From: Granulosicoccus antarcticus IMCC3135
GTDB lineage: Bacteria; Pseudomonadota; Gammaproteobacteria; Granulosicoccales; Granulosicoccaceae
DNA: 64,000 nucleotides
Direction: 5' to 3'
Assembly: GCF_002215215.1 (NCBI RefSeq)
Contig: NZ_CP018632.1
Coordinates: forward strand, 6,816,501-6,880,500
Of the stretch, positions 44,075 through 53,169 are shown piece after piece. The notes under the pieces were generated by a model, which did not search any database, was not told where the DNA came from, and saw nothing but the letters and a program-made list of their open reading frames with translations. The position numbers and the translations under genes were made by a program. Positions within the stretch are counted from its first letter, which is position 1, and every line of letters starts with the position of its first letter.

Positions 44075-45328
44075 CTAGAGTCGCTGTGCCATGCCATCTG
44101 ACAGCGATTTACGATAGGCGCTCAGTGCCGGCAGTGTTCCGGCAACCAGTCCTGCCATCACGATAGAGCCCAGAATGAACAGCTCATTTCTGCCCGGCAA
44201 CGACAAACTCAGGTTGATTCCGTACTGATGTTGCAGCCACTGTCCACCCAGCATGGTGGCCAGGTAATACAAGATGAGCCCCATGATGACCCCCACGATC
44301 GTCAGCAGCGTCGACTCGATACACAGCAACAGAAATATATGCGCAGGACGGGCCCCGGCGGAGCGCAGAATTGCCATCTCTCGACGCCTCTCGTTGAGTC
44401 CTGCCAGCAACACGGTAATGAGATTGACAAGCCCACATATCACCACGCTGACAGAGACGATGAACAAAGCACTCTCTGCAACCCCTACCAGGCCCCATAG
44501 TTCTTGTAACGCCACTCCCGGCAGAATCGCCAGCAAGGGTTCTTCGGTATAGGTATTGATGGCACGCTGCTCCTTGAATACAGCGCCTCGGGAGTGCAAT
44601 CCCACCAAAACGGCCGTTACCGCACCGGGCTGCAGATCCATGTCGCGGATGATGTCCGCCGGCGTACCTTCACCACGCTTCTTGGTACCGCTGCGCCAAT
44701 CCACATGCATCGCCTCGATACCCTCCAGGCTGACATGCACCGCTCTGTCGACGGGTGTTCCCGTACGCTCAAGAATCCCACTAACAACGAATGGCTGATT
44801 ATCATGCTCTACCAGCCCCACGTTGCCGGTACCGTGAGCCACGACGATGGACTGACCCACTGAATACCCCAGCTTTTCCGCCACTTCACTACCAATGACC
44901 GTGTCAAATACGTCATTAAAGGGCTTTCCGGTCTGCAGCTTCAGCGAGCGATCATTGCCATAACGGAAGTGCTCGAAAAAGGCGCTATTGGTCCCTACAA
45001 CCCGAAAGCCCTTGTGCGAATCACCAAGCGACAAGGGAATCAGCCATTCCACTGCAGAGCGATCCGCAATGTCCTGAACACTTTCCCAGCTGATGTTGTT
45101 AGTCGCATTGCCAATCCGGAAAACGGAATAGAGCAACAGTTGAACCGCACCACTCCTGGCACCCACGATCAGGTCAGTGCCGGATACTGTCTGGGTAAAA
45201 CTGGATCGCGCATCGTGCCGAACCTTCTCTACCGTCAGGATCAAGGCAACGCTCATGACGATGGCCAGAATGGCCAGCATTGCTGTTGGCCAACGATTGC
45301 AGAGACTTTTCCAGGCAATTGAAAACAT
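44075..45328 (-). CDS. ABC transporter permease of MacB/FtsX type
   Basis: Protein of 417 residues with the four-helix MacB/FtsX layout: an N-terminal helix (TAMLAILAIVMSVALILTV), a large periplasmic domain of about 230 residues containing AVLVGLHSRGAVFK, and three C-terminal helices (ALFIVSVSVVICGLVNLITV, LLCIESTLLTIVGVIMGLIL, LFILGSIVMAGLVAGTLPAL). The motif LRSAGARPAHIF is the coupling segment. Its start lies 1 bp from the stop of the ATPase gene with GGGAG inside the ATPase end. It resembles PA4065. Such permeases drive mechanotransmission rather than simple import. Confidence 0.87.
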   Translation of the reverse strand: MFSIAWKSLCNRWPTAMLAILAIVMSVALILTVEKVRHDARSSFTQTVSGTDLIVGARSGAVQLLLYSVFRIGNATNNISWESVQDIADRSAVEWLIPLSLGDSHKGFRVVGTNSAFFEHFRYGNDRSLKLQTGKPFNDVFDTVIGSEVAEKLGYSVGQSIVVAHGTGNVGLVEHDNQPFVVSGILERTGTPVDRAVHVSLEGIEAMHVDWRSGTKKRGEGTPADIIRDMDLQPGAVTAVLVGLHSRGAVFKEQRAINTYTEEPLLAILPGVALQELWGLVGVAESALFIVSVSVVICGLVNLITVLLAGLNERRREMAILRSAGARPAHIFLLLCIESTLLTIVGVIMGLILYYLATMLGGQWLQHQYGINLSLSLPGRNELFILGSIVMAGLVAGTLPALSAYRKSLSDGMAQRL

Positions 45329-45329
45329 G

Positions 45330-46067
45330 TCAGTGCAACTCCCCGATCAGGCTCGTACTAGCGCTATTGATCTCACCCAGATCGACGCATCGATCAAAAC
45401 CTTTCGCCAGTGTCTCGTCATGACTGACGAACAACAGGCTGGAGTTTGCAGCCGCCACTTCTTCGAACAACAGACTGGTAAAGGCTTGCTGGGAGTCCCT
45501 GTCCAGAGCTGATGTCGGCTCGTCAGCGATGATAAGAGCCGGCTGCCCGATCAGCGCCCGCGCAACAGCGACTCGCTGCTGCTGACCAACACTCAGCTGC
45601 ATGACAGAGCGCTCCAGCGTATCGCCAGCAAGCTTCATGCGCTCAAGCAATCGGGTTGTCTCCTCCCGCAGGCTCAAACCTGCCTGCGTAGCGCGGGCAC
45701 GCCGATTAGAAGAAAATCGGCAAGGCAATTCGATATTTTCAGCAACGGACAGAAACGGCAACAAATTGAACTGCTGAAAAACAAGCCCGATAGTATCGGC
45801 ACGGAACCGATCCCGGTGCCGACCATCAAGATTGTGCAGATCAACACCGGCAACCTCGATAGTGCCGCGCTGAGCCATCAGCACGGCAGAGACCAGACTC
45901 AGTAATGTTGTTTTACCCGACCCCGATGGACCGCGCAAGAACACACGCTCCCCCGCTGCAATCGTGAAATGATCAATGCTGATGACAGGCTTGCTCTGCC
46001 CTGGCCAGGCAAACTCCACCTTCGACATCTGCACAATTGCAGAGGATGTACTACGGGATACAGTCAT
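45330..46067 (-). CDS. ABC transporter ATPase, LolD/MacB type
   Basis: ATPase of 245 residues: Walker A GPSGSGKTTLL, Q-loop LVFQQFNLLPFLS, signature QLSVGQQQRVAVARAL, Walker B LIIADEPTSALD, and switch His in LLFVSHDETLA. The PFLSVAENIELP segment is typical of MacB/LolD-like ATPases. Adjacent to the FtsX-type permease and to two secreted metal-binding proteins, as in the PA4063-PA4066 locus. Confidence 0.92.
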   Translation of the reverse strand: MTVSRSTSSAIVQMSKVEFAWPGQSKPVISIDHFTIAAGERVFLRGPSGSGKTTLLSLVSAVLMAQRGTIEVAGVDLHNLDGRHRDRFRADTIGLVFQQFNLLPFLSVAENIELPCRFSSNRRARATQAGLSLREETTRLLERMKLAGDTLERSVMQLSVGQQQRVAVARALIGQPALIIADEPTSALDRDSQQAFTSLLFEEVAAANSSLLFVSHDETLAKGFDRCVDLGEINSASTSLIGELH

Positions 46068-46100
46068 GATGTCGGCTACCGGGTTGATGTTATCCAGCCG

Positions 46101-46697
46101 TTAAAGTACTGAAGCCATATCGACTGTTTTATTATCGGCCCCTAGCTCGGTAGAGGACTGCCCCTGGGGTCCGACAATCTGTACATCAATATCGTCTATA
46201 CCAGACCAGACTGACTGCAGCTCCACATCAATCGTTTCCAGCTTGCTGATGTCGGCACAATCAAAGACATAACTGACGACGATCTCGGAATGTTCACCAC
46301 CTTCGTGTTCTTCGTGATCTGAGTCGTGATCTGAGTCGTGATCTGAGTCGTGATCTGCATCATGCTCCTCGTGTTCGCTATTCATCGAACTTTCGACGAC
46401 AGTTTCATGCAATTCGCACTGTGTTCCGGCGAAGGCAAAAAGAGTGCCGCCTTCCTGCAGTCTTTGTATGGATTCTGCAATCGCCGCTTCTTGCTCTTCA
46501 GTGGAGGGTTCGTGCTCGAAACCCACCAGATTAACCCATGGCGATTCGAATTCCACAAACAAGGTATTGTCATCTATCGCCATGTTCAGCGAAGCGCCAC
46601 CGTGTACATGGCTATCAAGATCACGCTCAGTGGCAGCATGCAGGGAAAGGGAGGTTGTCAGGCACAGCGTGATCGCTGGCAAAGCTTGGTATTTCAT
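46101..46697 (-). CDS. DUF2796 (ZrgA-like) periplasmic zinc-binding protein
   Basis: Protein of 198 residues: signal peptide MKYQALPAITLCLTTSLSLHA, then the DUF2796 opening DLDSHVHGGASLNMAID and WVNLVGFEHEPSTEEQ. A His/Asp-rich stretch (HEEHDADHDSDHDSDH and further HEEHEGGEHS), partly encoded by a 12-bp tandem repeat around 46318-46356, likely binds zinc. The C-terminal part VVSYVFDCADISKLETIDVE matches the family. DUF2796 proteins (PA4063, Vibrio ZrgA) are zinc-uptake linked. AGGAAAATACCC precedes the ATG at 46697; the frame to 46742 is not needed. It would be the first gene of an operon with the ABC genes. Confidence 0.85.
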   Translation of the reverse strand: MKYQALPAITLCLTTSLSLHAATERDLDSHVHGGASLNMAIDDNTLFVEFESPWVNLVGFEHEPSTEEQEAAIAESIQRLQEGGTLFAFAGTQCELHETVVESSMNSEHEEHDADHDSDHDSDHDSDHEEHEGGEHSEIVVSYVFDCADISKLETIDVELQSVWSGIDDIDVQIVGPQGQSSTELGADNKTVDMASVL

Positions 46698-46763
46698 GGG
46701 TATTTTCCTGAGATTGGGTGACACGGCAATGCGCAAAGGCATTGCACGTCAAAACAATGAACT

Positions 46764-47171
46764 TCAGGAAAAGTGGGGAGGACCCCGAATACTATGCAGA
46801 CCTCGAACCAGCATTACCCATTCAGGGGTCAGGCTTGGCAACTGATGGAAATTGATAAAACCTGCCACTGAGGCAAGCCCATCGTCCTGCGGCAGGAAGC
46901 AGGCACCTGCATGAATGTGATACATCGTGCAGGACAGCGGCAGCTTATGTTGCGTATCCGCATCGTTGTGCCCGGCCTTGTCAGCCGTCAGGCCATGATT
47001 GGCATGATTGGCATGATTGGCATGATCAATATGATCGGCATGCTCATGAAACTGACTTTCTGAGTCCCGGGGACCATGAAGGTGACCCGCAATATGGGCA
47101 GCCGAAACCATCTGGCTGCACAGCAGTGCAACAACGATCAGTAGATGGATAAGGCGGCCGCGTATCATCAT
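46764..47171 (-). CDS. His-rich secreted protein, likely metal-binding
   Basis: Protein of 135 residues with a signal peptide (LIHLLIVVALLCSQMVSAA) and many histidines: HIAGHLHGPRD, FHEHADHIDHANHANHANHG encoded by a 9-bp tandem repeat (about 46991-47020), and CTMYHIHAGACFLP with two cysteines. The C-terminal part is a single hydrophobic stretch and a short basic tail. It resembles DUF2946-type proteins that accompany zinc or copper transport genes. The start could be 47171 (MIRGRL), 47174 or 47186. It lies just upstream of the DUF2796 gene, same strand. Confidence 0.65.
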   Translation of the reverse strand: MMIRGRLIHLLIVVALLCSQMVSAAHIAGHLHGPRDSESQFHEHADHIDHANHANHANHGLTADKAGHNDADTQHKLPLSCTMYHIHAGACFLPQDDGLASVAGFINFHQLPSLTPEWVMLVRGLHSIRGPPHFS

Positions 47172-47338
47172 GGAAGTATAGGGCAATGTTCATGAAACGG
47201 GTGTTACCGAAAAGCATTGGCCCGCGTCGACTGTGTAGTAATCGGCATTCCGCAAGCTCACTTGAGGGCCGATATGATGTTCACAACTGTCACGCGCTCA
47301 GTCGCCACACTGCTACCCAAACATGACACACTTCCGCT

Positions 47339-48718
47339 ATGTCGAAAGTCAAGCAACGCTATCAATGTACCGCCTGCGGCGCAATATCCTCAAAATGGAG
47401 TGGCCAATGCGCAGACTGCGGTGAATGGAACTCGCTGGAAGAATCTACAGCAGTTGTAGGCCCTGCCAGCACAGCAACGGCGGCGGCCACCAATGCCCGC
47501 TACGGTGGCTACGCTGGTGGTAATGGCATCACCAATGCCTCCGATGTCACCATGGTCGAGCAGGCACGTGTCAGCACGGGACTCTCCGAACTTGACCGTG
47601 TGCTGGGGGGTGGACTGGTCTCGGGTTCAGTGACACTGCTTGGCGGCGATCCGGGTATCGGCAAGTCAACCTTGCTGATCCAGAGCCTGGCCTATCTGAG
47701 TGAGCAGCGTCGTGTGCTGTACATCACCGGTGAAGAATCCTTGCAACAGGTCACACTCAGGGCACGACGTCTGAACTTGCCAGAGAAGAATCTGCGGCTA
47801 CTGGCAGAGACTCAGGTAGAAGCCATTCTTGGCCATGCCAGCCAGGAAAAGCCGGATGTCATGGTCATTGACTCCATTCAGACAATGTATACCGAGCTGC
47901 TGAGTTCGGCGCCTGGAGCCGTTGCCCAGGTACGCGAAAGTGCAGCCCGACTGGTGCGTTACGCCAAACAGACAGGTACGGCCATCTTTCTGGTTGGGCA
48001 TGTCACCAAGGAAGGCGCATTGGCAGGTCCGCGAGTGCTGGAACACATGGTCGATACCGTCCTGTATTTCGAAGGCGACCCCGGCAGCCGCTATCGAGTC
48101 ATTCGTGCTGTCAAGAACCGCTTTGGCGCTGTTAATGAGCTGGGTGTCTTTGCCATGGATGAGTCGGGCTTGAAGGCCGTCAAGAACCCATCTGCCATTT
48201 TCCTGTCCCGGCATCCGGAGCCGGTCAGCGGCAGTGTCATCATGGTTACGCGAGAAGGTACAAGACCCATGCTGGTGGAGGCCCAGGCGCTGGTGGATAC
48301 CAGCCACTCAGGCAGTCCTCGGCGCGTCTCTCTGGGACTGGAACAGAACCGCCTGTCAATGTTGCTGGCTGTCATGCATCGCCATGCAGGCATTGCCATG
48401 TTTGACCAGGATGTCTATGTCAACGTGGTCGGAGGCGTTCGTATATCCGAAACCGCTGCCGACCTGCCCGTCCTGCTGGCGGCTCTGTCATCTTTTCGCA
48501 CACGCCCTCTGCCCAGTGACCTTGTGGTATTTGGTGAAGTCGGCCTGGCAGGCGAGGTTCGCCCGGTCTCCAATGGTGAGGAACGCTTGCAGGAGTCCGT
48601 CAAACACGGATTCAAGCGAGCGATCGTCCCCTATGGCAACCTGCCCAAAAAAGCCATCAAGGGGCTGCAGGTGGATGGCATTCATCGCCTGCATGAGGCC
48701 ATCGATCTGCTGGACTAG
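47339..48718 (+). CDS. radA: DNA repair protein RadA/Sms
   Basis: RadA of 459 residues, a RecA-like ATPase that processes recombination intermediates. N-terminal C4 zinc finger: YQCTACGAISSKWSGQCADC. RecA core: Walker A GGDPGIGKSTLL, RadA-specific KNRFG motif in VKNRFGAVNELGVF, and Lon-like C-terminal domain with VNVVGGVRISETAADLPVLLA. The length is normal. The next genes (xseB) start 126 bp downstream after a hairpin. Confidence 0.96.
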   Translation: MSKVKQRYQCTACGAISSKWSGQCADCGEWNSLEESTAVVGPASTATAAATNARYGGYAGGNGITNASDVTMVEQARVSTGLSELDRVLGGGLVSGSVTLLGGDPGIGKSTLLIQSLAYLSEQRRVLYITGEESLQQVTLRARRLNLPEKNLRLLAETQVEAILGHASQEKPDVMVIDSIQTMYTELLSSAPGAVAQVRESAARLVRYAKQTGTAIFLVGHVTKEGALAGPRVLEHMVDTVLYFEGDPGSRYRVIRAVKNRFGAVNELGVFAMDESGLKAVKNPSAIFLSRHPEPVSGSVIMVTREGTRPMLVEAQALVDTSHSGSPRRVSLGLEQNRLSMLLAVMHRHAGIAMFDQDVYVNVVGGVRISETAADLPVLLAALSSFRTRPLPSDLVVFGEVGLAGEVRPVSNGEERLQESVKHGFKRAIVPYGNLPKKAIKGLQVDGIHRLHEAIDLLD

Positions 48719-48729
48719 ACTGGCCAGAC

Positions 48730-48752
48730 AGCCAGTGCGCAGAGCACTGGCT
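48730..48752. terminator. hairpin after radA
   Basis: AGCCAGTGC-GCAGA-GCACTGGCT is a perfect 9-bp stem with a 5-nt loop, 11 bp past the radA stop. No strong U tract follows, so the terminator call is tentative. A short direct repeat, CCTGCAACATCA twice, lies directly after it (48755-48778). Confidence 0.5.
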
Positions 48753-48844
48753 TGCCTGCAACATCACCTGCAACATCACACGAGGCTGCCGGATGAGCGC
48801 CAATCCCGTAAACTACGACTTGAGCACACCAGAAGAGTACGCAC

Positions 48845-49114
48845 GTGTCGCAGAAAACGCGAAAAATACCCAAGTCCACCAAGTTCGAAGACGCACTCGG
48901 CGAACTGGAAACCCTCGTTGAGTCACTGGAAAGCGGCGATCAGTCACTGGAAAGTTCTCTGGAGCAATTCGAGCGTGGTGTCGCTTTGTCGCGCTTCTGC
49001 CAGCAAAGCCTGAGCGAAGCTGAACAGAAAGTGAAAATACTCATGGATGACACCGCCGAGGACTCAGCGGACAATGATGGCTTGGCAGACTTCGAACCTG
49101 TTGCGGAAAATTGA
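48845..49114 (+). CDS. xseB: exodeoxyribonuclease VII small subunit
   Basis: XseB of 89 residues. The signature is seen in KFEDALGELETLVESLESGD, SLESSLEQFERGVALSRFCQQ and LSEAEQKVKIL. Start is GTG at 48845. The acidic tail of about 20 residues is longer than in E. coli. Its TGA overlaps the ATG of ispA by 1 bp, the classical xseB-ispA-dxs operon. Confidence 0.93.
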   Translation: MSQKTRKIPKSTKFEDALGELETLVESLESGDQSLESSLEQFERGVALSRFCQQSLSEAEQKVKILMDDTAEDSADNDGLADFEPVAEN

Positions 49115-50040
49115 TGTCAACTCTGACTCCTACCCCTATTCAGGTCGACGCAGCTTTCACTGAAACTCTCAAGATCTATCAGCAACGTGTCGACGCAGCC
49201 TTGCTTCTGCATTTGCCGGATCCCAAAATCAGTGGCACCCGACTGCCCTCAGCCATGCGTTACTCGGTAACCAATGGCGGCAAGCGCATACGTCCGATAC
49301 TCACCTATGCCACTGGCAAGGCTCTGGGCCTGTCACTTGATCGGGTCGATGTCGCCGCCTGCTCTCTTGAAATGATGCACGCCTATTCTCTGGTCCATGA
49401 CGATCTGCCTGCCATGGATGATGATGATTTGAGGCGGGGCAAGCCTACCTGTCACAAGGCATTTGATGAGGCGACCGCTATTCTGGCAGGCGATGCTCTG
49501 CAAGCGCTGGCATTCACGATTCTGGCCTTGAATCGCGACCCTCTGGTGTCCGCCACGGCCAAATTGCGCATGGTCGAAATTCTGGGTCAAGCCAGTGGTG
49601 CCCACGGCATGGCTGCAGGCCAGGCCATTGATCTGGAATCGGTCGGTCGCAAGCTGACATTGGCCGAGCTGGAAAACATGCACAATCACAAAACCGGGGC
49701 CCTGATCAAAGCCAGCGTACTGCTACCTGCCATGCTGGCTGATCCCGAGACGTCAGAATTACAGACCAGGCTGGAAAATTACGCAGGGGCCGTCGGTCTG
49801 TGCTTCCAGATTGTGGACGACATTCTGGATGTCGTCAGCGATACTGAAACGCTTGGCAAGAAACAGGGTGCCGACATTGCCCTGAACAAACCCACCTACC
49901 CGGCACTGCTAGGCCTGGAGGGCGCTCGCGAGCATGCTCAGAATATGCACCAGACAGCCTTGTCACAGCTCGACGGGCTCGGACCGGATTTTGACGAACT
50001 GCGAATGCTTTCGGCCTATATTGTGCAACGTAATTTTTAG
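49114..50040 (+). CDS. ispA: farnesyl diphosphate synthase (short-chain prenyltransferase)
   Basis: Protein of 308 residues that condenses IPP with DMAPP and GPP to give farnesyl diphosphate. First Asp-rich motif in HDDLPAMDDDDLRRGKPTCH, second in QIVDDILDVVSDTETLGKKQG; NGGKRIRP and GQAIDLES are further family markers. Two residues before the first Asp motif are small, consistent with C15 product length as in E. coli IspA. Operon with xseB (overlap) and dxs (190 bp downstream). Confidence 0.95.
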   Translation: MSTLTPTPIQVDAAFTETLKIYQQRVDAALLLHLPDPKISGTRLPSAMRYSVTNGGKRIRPILTYATGKALGLSLDRVDVAACSLEMMHAYSLVHDDLPAMDDDDLRRGKPTCHKAFDEATAILAGDALQALAFTILALNRDPLVSATAKLRMVEILGQASGAHGMAAGQAIDLESVGRKLTLAELENMHNHKTGALIKASVLLPAMLADPETSELQTRLENYAGAVGLCFQIVDDILDVVSDTETLGKKQGADIALNKPTYPALLGLEGAREHAQNMHQTALSQLDGLGPDFDELRMLSAYIVQRNF

Positions 50041-50230
50041 ACAAGGCTTTCAGCACGCTGCCAATCAGCCGATTCAGCGCTAAAACTGCCAATACACACT
50101 TTCGCCAATCGCGCTAGCACAGGCTGACGGCCGCGTCAAAGTAATGGGAATTTCACACGTTTTTGCAACTCGGGTTGTAATTTGAGTCTTACAACAGTGA
50201 TAATCCGCGTTACGTATCTAATGTGACACC

Positions 50231-52177
50231 ATGACCAAAGCGACGGATTACCCCCTGTTGGACCGCATTGACGCACCGTCAGACCTGCGCAAGCTCGATG
50301 TGAACCAGCTCCCTGCTCTATCTCACGAATTGAGAAATTTCGTGGTGGAGTCCGTGTCACGTACTGGCGGCCACCTGGGCTCCAGTCTGGGCACCATCGA
50401 GCTGACCATTGCCATCCACTATGTCTATAACACCCCGCGAGACAAGCTCGTCTGGGATGTGGGGCATCAGACCTATGGCCACAAGATTCTGACCGGTCGA
50501 CGCCATCAGATGCCAAGCATGCGCAAGCAAGGTGGCCTGGCAGGTTTCCCCAATCGCGCTGAGAGCGAGTACGACACTTTCGGTGTCGGGCACTCCAGCA
50601 CATCCATCAGTGCGGCTCTGGGCATGGCATTGGCGGCACGCCAGCGAACCAGAAACAGCAGTGCGAGCGACCAGCCACCAGCCACGAAAGCGGCGGGCCA
50701 GGCTCTGGCCGACCCTGCACAGGGCCCCGAGAAGGTCGTTGCCGTCATTGGTGATGGTGCGCTGACAGCCGGACTCGCCTACGAGGCACTTAATCATGCA
50801 GGCGGCATAAAGGCCGACATGCTGGTCATTCTCAATGACAACGACATGTCCATATCTCCCAATGTCGGTGCCATGAACAAGTATCTGGCTCGCATGCTGT
50901 CCGGCAAGTTCGTATCCGGCGCACGCGAAGGCAGTAAACGCGTATTGAGCCACGTACCGTCCATGCTCGAGCTGGCCAGACGCACCGAAGAGCACGTCAA
51001 GGGCATGGTCGTCCCCAGCTCCCTGTTTGAAGAACTGGGTTTCAACTATTTTGGCCCGGTTGATGGTCACGATGTGGAAAGCCTGGTAGCGGTCCTGCGC
51101 AATGTACGCGAGCTGAAAGGCCCGGTCTTTCTGCACGTGGTGACCCGCAAAGGACAAGGCTACAAATTTGCAGAGCAAGACCCTCTGGCTCTGCATGCCA
51201 TTGGCCCGTTCGACACGGCCACCGGCAAGGTTCTCAAAAGCAGCAAGTCCAACCGCCCTACCTACACTCAGGTTTTCGGCCAATGGCTCTGCGATATGGC
51301 CGGCAAGGATGATCGACTGATCGGCATCACGCCTGCCATGCGCGAAGGTTCCGGGATGGTGGCATTCGAGCAGCAGTTTCCTGATCGCTATTTTGATGTC
51401 GGCATCGCCGAGCAACACGCCGTCACACTGGCTGCAGGGCTTGCCTGCGGTGGCATGCGACCGGTCGTGGCCATCTACTCCACGTTCTTTCAGCGCTCCT
51501 ACGACCAGCTCATCCACGACGTAGTCATACAGAATCTACCCGTCGTTTTTGCCATAGATCGCGCAGGTCTGGTCGGCCCCGATGGTCCGACCCATTCGGG
51601 CAGCTTCGATTTCTCATTCATGCGCTGCCTACCCAACATTGTCGTCATGGCCCCGGCTGATGAGAACGAATGTCGACAGATGCTCTACACCGCCATGCAG
51701 ATAGACGGTCCCAGTTCAGTACGCTATCCACGTGGCAATGGCCCCGGTGTCGATGTGGACGAGCTCATGACAGCCTTGCCTGTCGGCAAGGCCCAGCTGC
51801 GTCGCGAAGGCAAGCGGGTTGCCCTGCTCGCCTTTGGCACACTGGTTGAGCCGGCCCAGCAACTCGCTGAAGAACTGGATTTCACGATGGTGAACATGCG
51901 CTTTGTCAAACCGCTGGATACCGAACTGCTGGAATCCATCGCGCAATCTCACGACCTGATCATCACCCTGGAAGAAAATTCGATTGCTGGCGGTGCCGGT
52001 GCCGGAGTTCTGGAGTATTTGAGCCAGGTTGGCGCTACCACCGCCATCAAACTGATCGGCTTACCGGATGAATTCGTGGAGCATGGCTCACGCGAAGAAC
52101 TGCTCGAGTATTGCCGACTGGATTTAGCGGGTCTGCGTGAGCAGATCAATGTTCTGGTTGCTGCCCAAGCCGCGTGA
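50231..52177 (+). CDS. dxs: 1-deoxy-D-xylulose-5-phosphate synthase
   Basis: Thiamin-diphosphate enzyme of 648 residues catalysing the first step of the MEP isoprenoid pathway from pyruvate and glyceraldehyde-3-phosphate. Motifs: [37 protein letters not shown], ThDP motif [18 protein letters not shown] followed by [14 protein letters not shown], the transketolase-middle [15 protein letters not shown] and [14 protein letters not shown]. An insertion of about 20 residues ([18 protein letters not shown]) precedes the ThDP motif. The 190-bp leader shows no TPP riboswitch that I recognise. Confidence 0.96.
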   Translation: MTKATDYPLLDRIDAPSDLRKLDVNQLPALSHELRNFVVESVSRTGGHLGSSLGTIELTIAIHYVYNTPRDKLVWDVGHQTYGHKILTGRRHQMPSMRKQGGLAGFPNRAESEYDTFGVGHSSTSISAALGMALAARQRTRNSSASDQPPATKAAGQALADPAQGPEKVVAVIGDGALTAGLAYEALNHAGGIKADMLVILNDNDMSISPNVGAMNKYLARMLSGKFVSGAREGSKRVLSHVPSMLELARRTEEHVKGMVVPSSLFEELGFNYFGPVDGHDVESLVAVLRNVRELKGPVFLHVVTRKGQGYKFAEQDPLALHAIGPFDTATGKVLKSSKSNRPTYTQVFGQWLCDMAGKDDRLIGITPAMREGSGMVAFEQQFPDRYFDVGIAEQHAVTLAAGLACGGMRPVVAIYSTFFQRSYDQLIHDVVIQNLPVVFAIDRAGLVGPDGPTHSGSFDFSFMRCLPNIVVMAPADENECRQMLYTAMQIDGPSSVRYPRGNGPGVDVDELMTALPVGKAQLRREGKRVALLAFGTLVEPAQQLAEELDFTMVNMRFVKPLDTELLESIAQSHDLIITLEENSIAGGAGAGVLEYLSQVGATTAIKLIGLPDEFVEHGSREELLEYCRLDLAGLREQINVLVAAQAA

Positions 52178-52182
52178 TTCTG

Positions 52183-52220
52183 AAAATCTGGTCGAGCCCT
52201 GCAAGGCTGACCAGATTTTT
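52183..52220. terminator. intrinsic terminator after dxs, probably bidirectional
   Basis: AAAATCTGGTC pairs perfectly with GACCAGATTTT (11 bp), and the interior AGCC-CTGCAA-GGCT extends the stem. A T run follows on the plus strand and an A run precedes it, so it works for the minus-strand MBL hydrolase gene as well. The hairpin starts 5 bp past the dxs stop. Confidence 0.8.
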
Positions 52221-52369
52221 GCTTCCGCAGTAAATCGGATCCATTCCCGGACAGGCCCTTGCAAGGCGTTTACGGCATCAGGGCCGCACTCTGGCTAAAA
52301 GAGAGGCGCCACACAGCCCCGCAGGCACACCACAGACACAGAAAAAGGGCAAGAGGCCCCGTGCTTGCC

Positions 52370-53167
52370 TCAGGCGGGCTCCAAAGCCTCAGCTGCGACA
52401 CTGCAGACGACATCGAACCACTGACTGCAACAGTGCTGAGCCAGCACGGATATACGCTCATGACGATCTTCGACATGGGCTTGCATGGTGGCCAGTGCCA
52501 AAGCATCAGAGTTATTCTGTTCTGACAGATGCCCCAGCAGGATGAACTGCAATTCCGGATGATCCAGCTCCTGCAACAGTTCGCCGGCCTGATCGTTTCC
52601 CAGGTGCCCGTAGTCGGAGCGTATCCGTGCCTGCAAGCTGGGTGGATAGGGCCCTTTGCGCAACATCTCGTTGTCGTAGTTGCATTCCACGACAAGACCA
52701 TGAATACCGGCCAGCTTCTCACGCACGTGCGGCGTGCAGGCCCCCAGGTCCGTCACATTGGCGAACCGTACATCATTGACTGAGAAGACGAATTGACAAG
52801 GCTCTGCGGCATCGTGCGGCGTCGGAAACGGATCGACTTCCATATCGCCGATGATGAATGGCTCATGCGCATGAAACAGCCGTACCGAGGAGAAACGATT
52901 GTCACGTGCACGGTGGTAAGTACCATGCGTACACCAGACAGGCAGACCAAACTTGCGGGACATCGGCCCCACACCTTTCATGTGGTCACCGTGTTCATGC
53001 GAAATCAGGATAGCGTCAAGATCTGACGGTGCCAGCCCCAGATGGTGGAGCCTGGCGATGGTTTCCTTCATCGTGAAACCGCAGTCGATCAGCAGTGTCG
53101 TTTTATCTGATCGCACCAATAACGAATTACCGGAACTGCCACTACCCAGTGCCGCAACCTGAATCAT
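52370..53167 (-). CDS. MBL-fold metal-dependent hydrolase (YycJ/WalJ-like)
   Basis: Protein of 265 residues with the metallo-beta-lactamase fold: start VAALGSGSSGNSLLVRS, metal motif ILISHEHGDHMKGV, VWCTHGTYHRA, and further ligands in SDYGHLGNDQAGELL and ILLGHLSEQNN. This subgroup includes YycJ/WalJ exonuclease-like proteins. It is 2 bp downstream of bamC, so dapA-bamC-MBL form one operon. The 190-bp stretch beyond its stop holds only the dxs terminator. Confidence 0.9.
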   Translation of the reverse strand: MIQVAALGSGSSGNSLLVRSDKTTLLIDCGFTMKETIARLHHLGLAPSDLDAILISHEHGDHMKGVGPMSRKFGLPVWCTHGTYHRARDNRFSSVRLFHAHEPFIIGDMEVDPFPTPHDAAEPCQFVFSVNDVRFANVTDLGACTPHVREKLAGIHGLVVECNYDNEMLRKGPYPPSLQARIRSDYGHLGNDQAGELLQELDHPELQFILLGHLSEQNNSDALALATMQAHVEDRHERISVLAQHCCSQWFDVVCSVAAEALEPA

Positions 53168-53169
53168 CG

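Noticed and set aside
50041-50230. Possible thiamin riboswitch before dxs
   Set aside because: The conserved CUGAGA and ACCUGA elements of TPP riboswitches are not found.
52259-52525. 88-codon frame opposite the MBL hydrolase 3' end
   Set aside because: It overlaps the hydrolase gene antisense and has no ribosome site or family resemblance.
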